Positions 59,807 through 64,000 of a DNA stretch of 64,000 nt are shown piece after piece. The first letter of the stretch is position 1, and each line of letters starts with the position of its first letter. Both the position numbers and the translations under genes were made by a program. Under the pieces are notes generated by a model. That model had not been told where the DNA came from and searched no databases. It saw only the letters and a program-made list of their open reading frames with translations. Where the stretch lies: assembly GCA_022703505.1 (NCBI GenBank), contig JAKLDN010000008.1, positions 1 through 64,000 of the forward strand, given 5' to 3'. The stretch comes from Spirochaetota bacterium (lineage in GTDB: Bacteria; Spirochaetota; Spirochaetia; Treponematales; UBA12059).

Positions 59807-60568
59807 CTACCGGGCCAGCCAGCCGCCGTCCACGGCCAGGGTGTAGCCGTTCACGTAGTCCGAGGCCCGGGAGGCCAGGAAGACCGCCGCCCCCTGCACG
59901 TCCGCCGGGGTGCCCCAGCGCCCCGCGGGGATGCGGTCCAGGATGGCCTTGCTCCGCTCCTCGTCCGCCCGGAGGGCGGCGGTGTTGTTGGTGGCCATGT
60001 AGCCCGGGGCGATGGCGTTGGCGTTGATCCCGTGCTTGGCCCACTCGTTGGCCATGAGCCGGGTCACCCCCATGACGGCGCTCTTCGAGGCCGTGTAGGA
60101 GGGAACCCGGATGCCGCCTTGGAACGAAAGCATGGAGGCGATGTTGACGATCTTGCCCCCCGAGCCCTGGGCGATGTAGCGCCGGGCCGCCGCCTGGCTC
60201 AGGAAGAAGACCGTCTTGGCGTTGATGTTCATGACGTCGTCCCAGTCTTTTTCGGTGAAATCGACGGCGTCCTGCCTGCGGATGATCCCCGCGTTGTTGA
60301 CCAGGATGTCCAGGCGGCCCAGGGTCCGCACGGTGTCCTCGACGATACCGACCGCCGGCGCGATGGACGAGAGGTCCGCCACGATCTCCAGGAAACGACG
60401 GCCCAGGGCCTCGACCGTCCGTTTCGTCTCCGGGGAGGCCACGTAGTCCACCCCCGCTACGTCCGCCCCCGCCTCGGCCAGGGCCACGGCGATGCCCTGC
60501 CCCAGCCCGGTGGAACTGCCCGTCACGACGGCCACCTTGCCGTCCAGCTTGAAAGCGTCCAGGATCAT
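59807..60568 (-). CDS. kduD: 2-deoxy-D-gluconate 3-dehydrogenase
   Basis: A 253-residue short-chain dehydrogenase. The NAD motif is VTGSSTGLGQGIAVALAEAG, followed by NNAG and the catalytic S-Y-K triad in MLSFQGGIRVPSYTASKSAV. It converts 2-keto-3-deoxygluconate-type intermediates, acting just after KduI in pectin/uronate breakdown. It follows kduI by 18 bp on the same strand. Start at 60568 has a GAGAGG site. SDR names are not unique, so the KduD call rests on the match to the family and on kduI. Confidence 0.9.
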   Translation of the reverse strand: MILDAFKLDGKVAVVTGSSTGLGQGIAVALAEAGADVAGVDYVASPETKRTVEALGRRFLEIVADLSSIAPAVGIVEDTVRTLGRLDILVNNAGIIRRQDAVDFTEKDWDDVMNINAKTVFFLSQAAARRYIAQGSGGKIVNIASMLSFQGGIRVPSYTASKSAVMGVTRLMANEWAKHGINANAIAPGYMATNNTAALRADEERSKAILDRIPAGRWGTPADVQGAAVFLASRASDYVNGYTLAVDGGWLAR

Positions 60569-60586
60569 GTTCGTCCTCTCCTTCCG

Positions 60587-61417
60587 TTATCTTAGGACCG
60601 ACATGGGCACCGCGTCCATGTCCGTGAAGGTCTGGTTTTCCCCCGCCATGCCCCAGATGAAGGTGTACGGCCCCGTGCCCACCCCGGAGTGGATGGACCA
60701 GGAAGGGCTGATGACGGCCTCCTCGTTGCGCACCACCAGGTGGCGCGTCTCCTCCGGTTTTCCCAGGAAGTGGAAGACCACGCGGTCCGCGGGCATGTCG
60801 AAATACAGGTACACCTCCATGCGGCGCTCGTGGGTGTGCACGGGCATGGTGTTCCAGACGCTGCCTTCGGAGAAGGTGGTCATGCCCATGACCAGCTGGC
60901 AGGACTCCAGAACCGCGGGATGGATGAACTGGTTGATCACCCGCTGGTTGCATTCGGCGGCGCTCCCCATCTCGACCCGCTTGGCCTGGGCCATGGTCAC
61001 GAGCCGGGTCGGGCAGGTCCGATGTGCCGGGGCGCTGTTCAGGTAGAACTTGGCGGGCCGGGCCGGATCGGCGCTCTCGAAGGACACTTCCTTGGAGCCC
61101 ATGGAGACGTAGAGGCCGTCCCGGCTTTTCATCTCGTACCGGGTCCCGTCGACCGTCACGGCTCCGGGTCCCCCGATGTTGATCACCCCCATCTCCCGAC
61201 GTTCCAGGAAGTACTCCGTGCCCAGGTCCTTGGTGGCGGCCAGGGCCAGGGGCCCGGGCACGGGGGTGACGCCCCCGGCGATCATCCGGTCCACGTGGCT
61301 GTAGGTCAGGGAAATCTCCCCGGGTTTGAAGAGCCCGGAGACCAGGAACCGGGAACGCAGGCCCTCGGTGTCCAGGGTCTTGGCGTACTCGGAATTGACG
61401 TTTTCACGGATATCCAT
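60587..61417 (-). CDS. kduI: 5-dehydro-4-deoxy-D-glucuronate isomerase
   Basis: A 276-residue KduI, full length. The metal site is visible in [14 protein letters not shown] and [20 protein letters not shown]. The enzyme isomerises 4-deoxy-L-threo-5-hexosulose uronate to 3-deoxy-D-glycero-2,5-hexodiulosonate, in breakdown of pectin or other uronates. The ATG at 61417 has AAGGAG. It heads the kduI-kduD-yhcH operon, divergent from the IclR regulator, with an operator-like palindrome between. Confidence 0.95.
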   Translation of the reverse strand: MDIRENVNSEYAKTLDTEGLRSRFLVSGLFKPGEISLTYSHVDRMIAGGVTPVPGPLALAATKDLGTEYFLERREMGVINIGGPGAVTVDGTRYEMKSRDGLYVSMGSKEVSFESADPARPAKFYLNSAPAHRTCPTRLVTMAQAKRVEMGSAAECNQRVINQFIHPAVLESCQLVMGMTTFSEGSVWNTMPVHTHERRMEVYLYFDMPADRVVFHFLGKPEETRHLVVRNEEAVISPSWSIHSGVGTGPYTFIWGMAGENQTFTDMDAVPMSVLR

Positions 61418-61480
61418 TTCAATCTCCTTGGCGTCGAGAAACCCTCTCGACCATATCTTATATTCGTACGTTTCGTATTG

Positions 61481-61495
61481 TGGAACTATATTCCA
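61481..61495. promoter_or_regulatory. IclR-type operator between kduI and iclR
   Basis: A dyad TGGAA-CTATA-TTCCA. It lies immediately downstream of the kduI -10 box, where a bound IclR-family protein would block transcription. The pattern fits IclR-family operators in general. Confidence 0.6.
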
Positions 61496-61496
61496 T

Positions 61497-61524
61497 ATTG
61501 TAACTTGCATATTTAGAAAGTCAA
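61497..61524 (-). promoter_or_regulatory. kduI operon promoter
   Basis: Minus strand: TTGACT (61519-61524), 16-bp spacer, TACAAT (61497-61502). The leader is about 70 nt. The TGGAA-N5-TTCCA dyad covers the start site. Confidence 0.65.
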
Positions 61525-61533
61525 GACTAAACT
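61505..61533 (+). promoter_or_regulatory. iclR promoter
   Basis: Plus strand: TTGCAT (61505-61510), 17-bp spacer, TAAACT (61528-61533). It overlaps the kduI promoter on the other strand, which suggests mutual exclusion or autoregulation. Confidence 0.5.
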
Positions 61534-61567
61534 GGCGATGGTCCGTATCGATTCCCCGGGAGGTCCC

Positions 61568-62335
61568 ATGGCGGATATGAAAGTCCAATCCCTCGACCGC
61601 ACCTTCGGCATCCTCCAGATGCTGGCCAAGGATCCCAACGGCCTGACCCTGGCCGCGATCGCGGAGGGCGAGGATCTTCCCAAGAGCACCGCGTTCCGGC
61701 TGCTGGCGGTCCTGGCCCGGCACGAGTACGTGCGGAAAAACCCCGATACCAACCTGTATCGCCTGGGCCCGGCTTTCCTGGAGCTGTCCAGCCGCTACCT
61801 GAACAGCCTAGAGCTCAAGACCGAATCCGCCCCCTACATGAGCGAGCTGGCCGCCGCCCTGGGGACCATCGTCTTCCTGGCCCGGAGGCAGGGGAACCGC
61901 ATGGTCTACATCGACAAGCAGGACCAGTATACGAGCCTCCGGAAATACTCCATCATCGGCCAGCAGAAGCCTCTGTACTGTACCTCCCTGGGGAAGGCCC
62001 TGATCCTGGACATGCCGGACGACGAGATCCGTGCCCTCCTTGCGGGGGAATCCTTCGAGAAATTCGGTCCCAACACCCACACGGGGGTGGAGGACCTCCT
62101 CGCGGATCTTCACGCCTGCAGGGGGCGCGGGTGGACCCGGGACAACGAGGAGGCGGAACCGGGGGTCAACTGCGTGGCCGCCCCCATCCGGGATTACCGC
62201 GGCGAGGTCATCTCCTCGGTGAGCACGGCTTGGTACCTGGACAGCCGGCCCGACTTGAGCCCCGACAAGGTCGCCACCCAGGTCCTGCGGGCGGCGGAGG
62301 GGATCTCCCACAGCATGGGATGGACCAAGGACTAG
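61568..62335 (+). CDS. IclR-family transcriptional regulator (KdgR-like)
   Basis: A 255-residue IclR-type protein. The winged helix-turn-helix (about residues 5-65) has [20 protein letters not shown] and [20 protein letters not shown]. The effector domain (about 80-250) has [13 protein letters not shown] and [14 protein letters not shown]. It is divergent from kduI, so it probably controls uronate breakdown with 2-keto-3-deoxygluconate as effector. I chose the ATG at 61568 because it has GGGAGG and matches the family start; an ATG at 61538 is 4 nt from a -10 and is possible. It shares its CTAG stop with the GNAT gene. Confidence 0.9.
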   Translation: MADMKVQSLDRTFGILQMLAKDPNGLTLAAIAEGEDLPKSTAFRLLAVLARHEYVRKNPDTNLYRLGPAFLELSSRYLNSLELKTESAPYMSELAAALGTIVFLARRQGNRMVYIDKQDQYTSLRKYSIIGQQKPLYCTSLGKALILDMPDDEIRALLAGESFEKFGPNTHTGVEDLLADLHACRGRGWTRDNEEAEPGVNCVAAPIRDYRGEVISSVSTAWYLDSRPDLSPDKVATQVLRAAEGISHSMGWTKD

Positions 62336-63198
62336 AGGTAGTCCACCCGGAAGGGCCCCGCGTCCAGGAAACCCATGGAAAGGTACAGGCTCCGGGCGGC
62401 CGGGTTGCCCTCCTTCACGAACAGTCCCGCGGCCTTGCCCGCCCGGGAAATCAATCCGACCAAGTGGGACACCACGTACCGCCCCCAACCCCGGCCCCGC
62501 AGTTCGGGGATCACATAGACCCCGCCTATCTGCCAGGTCCGGAATCCCCGGGCGTTGGTACGGGCCGTGGCCGCCGCCCGGCCGTCCAGTTCCGCCACCG
62601 CCACGATCTCGGAGGCCAGGATTCCCTCCAGGGCGGCCCGGGAAGCCCGGGCGTCGAAGCGGTGGATCTCCGTGACGACCTCCTCCCGCTCGTAGGCGGA
62701 ATGCAGGGGGAAGAGGGCCGCCGCGTCCCGGGGTCCGGCGGTTCGCACGGCCGCTCGCGGGTCCGGCGGCGGGCGGGAGGGATCCGGGGGGATCGGGTCC
62801 AGGTACAGGGAGCGATAGGGTGTGGCGACCCGGGGCTCGAGCCCCAGGATGCCCTCCAGGGCTTCGACATCCGGCCCGGCTCCCAGGAAGGACGCGATCG
62901 CCCCTCCCTTGAAGAACCGCCCCAGACGCTCGCCTTCCGGAATGTCCGAGGCATCCTTGAACGCGGGGAACACGGTCCCGCCCCGGGTCCAGAGCACCGC
63001 GTCCCGGAGGCCTTCGGGGGCGAAGCACCCGAACACGCCCCCCTCCAGCGGGCCCGGGATCCGCAGCCCCCCGGATCGGAGGAGCCGGCCCGTGAAGCCC
63101 GCCGCGTAGTCCTCCCGGGGGACCAGGAACTCCCGGAGCGCCGGGGCGTCCTCGGGCCCGAGGCGTCGCCATCCGGCCCCGTCGGATCCGGGGATCAT
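62332..63198 (-). CDS. GNAT family N-acetyltransferase
   Basis: A 288-residue protein. The C-terminal half is a GNAT domain with the acetyl-CoA loop VYVIPELRGRGWGRYVVSHL and GNPAARSLYLSMGF. The N-terminal half is a diverged acetyltransferase-like region without a clear loop. The substrate is unknown. The ATG at 63198 overlaps the stop of the GH3 gene (ATGA), so the two are translated together. The nearby GH3 suggests amino sugars, but that is only a guess. Its stop codon overlaps that of iclR. Confidence 0.88.
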   Translation of the reverse strand: MIPGSDGAGWRRLGPEDAPALREFLVPREDYAAGFTGRLLRSGGLRIPGPLEGGVFGCFAPEGLRDAVLWTRGGTVFPAFKDASDIPEGERLGRFFKGGAIASFLGAGPDVEALEGILGLEPRVATPYRSLYLDPIPPDPSRPPPDPRAAVRTAGPRDAAALFPLHSAYEREEVVTEIHRFDARASRAALEGILASEIVAVAELDGRAAATARTNARGFRTWQIGGVYVIPELRGRGWGRYVVSHLVGLISRAGKAAGLFVKEGNPAARSLYLSMGFLDAGPFRVDYL

Positions 63199-64000
63199 GG
63201 ATTCCGGGGTATGGGCAGGATCCCGCAGCCTTCCACGGCGCCGGACAGGACCGCAAACGCCGCCGCGTAGGACTCCCGGGAACCGTTGTAGACCGCCACC
63301 CCCCCGGCGATGGGACCCGCGTCCAGGGCGAACACGGGGGACAGGACGGAGACCAGGTAGACCGGGACCCCCATCCGGGAGGCGGCGCGCGCGAAGGCCG
63401 CCCCCGTGGAGTTCGCCACGCCCACCACGACGGCCCCGGCTCCCCGGGCCCGGCTCCGGAAGGATTCCAGTTCGGCGTCCAGCACCTCCGGACCGGGCTG
63501 GTAGGTGAACCGGAAGGAGTCCGCCCCGGGGTACCTCGCGGTCCCCTCGGCGAAGAAGTCGGAAAAACTGCCGGCCAGCAGGACCCGTCCCGCGCCGGGG
63601 GCCAGGGGGAGCCCGGCTCCCTCCAGGACGGTGGCGCTGCGGTAGGCCTGATCCGTGAAGAAGATCCGGGCGTCCCGGCTCTGCAGGAGCGACGCGCGTT
63701 CCGACCGGGGCGCGACCCCGGCGGGGCCCTTCGGTTTGAGGTAGGCCTGCTTGGCCCGCAGGATGCGGAGGGCGGACTGCCGGACCCGGGCTTTGAACTC
63801 CGGATCGGTCCGATACTCCCGAAGCAGGCGCATCCAAGCTTCCTCGGAGAACTCCAGGATCCGGGAGATCATGAGGATGTCATTCCCGGCCATCACGGCC
63901 CGGACGCAGATCTCCGGGAATCCGCCGGGCACGGCGGCCGCGGTCATGAACAGGTCGTCGGTCACCACCAGTCCGTCGAAGCCCATCCGGTCCCGGAGTA
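63195..64000 (-). CDS. glycoside hydrolase family 3 protein (partial)
   Basis: The 5' end lies beyond the window; at least 268 residues are seen. The readable part begins with LRDRMGFDGLVVTDDLFMTA, the GH3 nucleophile region, here with D in TDD. Then AVMAGNDILMISR and a C-terminal alpha/beta-sandwich domain that ends CGILPIPRNP. The layout fits NagZ-like beta-N-acetylhexosaminidases with an added C-terminal domain, used in wall recycling or in sugar scavenging. It is co-transcribed with the GNAT gene. Confidence 0.85.
   Translation of the reverse strand, partial: LRDRMGFDGLVVTDDLFMTAAAVPGGFPEICVRAVMAGNDILMISRILEFSEEAWMRLLREYRTDPEFKARVRQSALRILRAKQAYLKPKGPAGVAPRSERASLLQSRDARIFFTDQAYRSATVLEGAGLPLAPGAGRVLLAGSFSDFFAEGTARYPGADSFRFTYQPGPEVLDAELESFRSRARGAGAVVVGVANSTGAAFARAASRMGVPVYLVSVLSPVFALDAGPIAGGVAVYNGSRESYAAAFAVLSGAVEGCGILPIPRNP

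Overview
The window is GC-rich DNA, about two thirds G+C by eye, from a bacterium that is most likely a motile, anaerobic spirochaete (Spirochaetales). Four things point there: an archaeal-type PheST pair, which spirochaetes carry; a Pur-domain protein resembling Borrelia BpuR; a flgN-flgK-flgL-fliW-csrA block; and several chemotaxis proteins. Genus and species cannot be fixed by reading alone. The left end holds a complete 16S rRNA gene on the minus strand with at least one strong promoter. No tRNA gene, CRISPR array, prophage or full-length transposon was seen.

Layout: 1-2.1 kb, 16S rRNA and its promoters. 2.4-12.7 kb, minus strand: a REC/PEP-synthase-like fusion, pheS, pheT, an acyl-CoA synthetase, a small membrane protein and comM. 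12.9-16.3 kb: a PAS-GGDEF-EAL protein converging on gdhA. 16.5-23 kb: a tightly overlapping operon phoH-pgpH-ybeY-corC-TPR. 23-31 kb: lptD, uvrA, a secreted WD40 protein and a coiled-coil/zinc protein. 31-36 kb: ychF, a PLP aminotransferase and a chemoreceptor with a zinc-binding-type C-terminus. 36-40.7 kb: buk-ptb-korDABC, a complete route from branched-chain 2-oxoacids to ATP and branched short-chain acids. 41-46 kb: a large unrecognised protein, a 29-residue basic ribosomal-type protein, a CheY-like protein, a Pur-domain protein and a phosphohexomutase. 46-50.5 kb: the flagellar block behind a sigma-28-like promoter. 50.6-55.5 kb: P-loop/Asp23 fusion, Peptidase-MA-like lipid-free secreted protein, rnhB, DapF paralogue and a CtBP-like dehydrogenase. 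55.6-59.3 kb: a dCache chemoreceptor and a sensor kinase. 59.3-62.3 kb: yhcH-kduD-kduI with a divergent IclR regulator (uronate breakdown). 62.3-64 kb: GNAT and a truncated GH3 enzyme.

Two patterns stand out. First, small palindromic repeats sit exactly at gene 3' ends and often supply the stop codon or last codons. The clearest is a 147-bp element found twice in full (4423-4569 and 35914-36060) and once as a 23-bp remnant (52810-52832). It is bounded by CTAG, has 20-bp terminal inverted repeats, and its inner hairpins differ between copies by paired, compensating changes. In each case the bordering minus-strand gene ends in the TAG of that CTAG. Downstream of gdhA and ychF, extra copies of the gene's own C-terminal codons lie among tandem hairpins, some differing from the live copy only by synonymous changes.

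Second, many genes at the head of a transcription unit appear leaderless: a well-spaced -35/-10 pair ends only 5-10 bases before the start codon and no Shine-Dalgarno sequence is present. Genes inside operons have strong AGGAGG-type sites. Eleven such starts are listed below.
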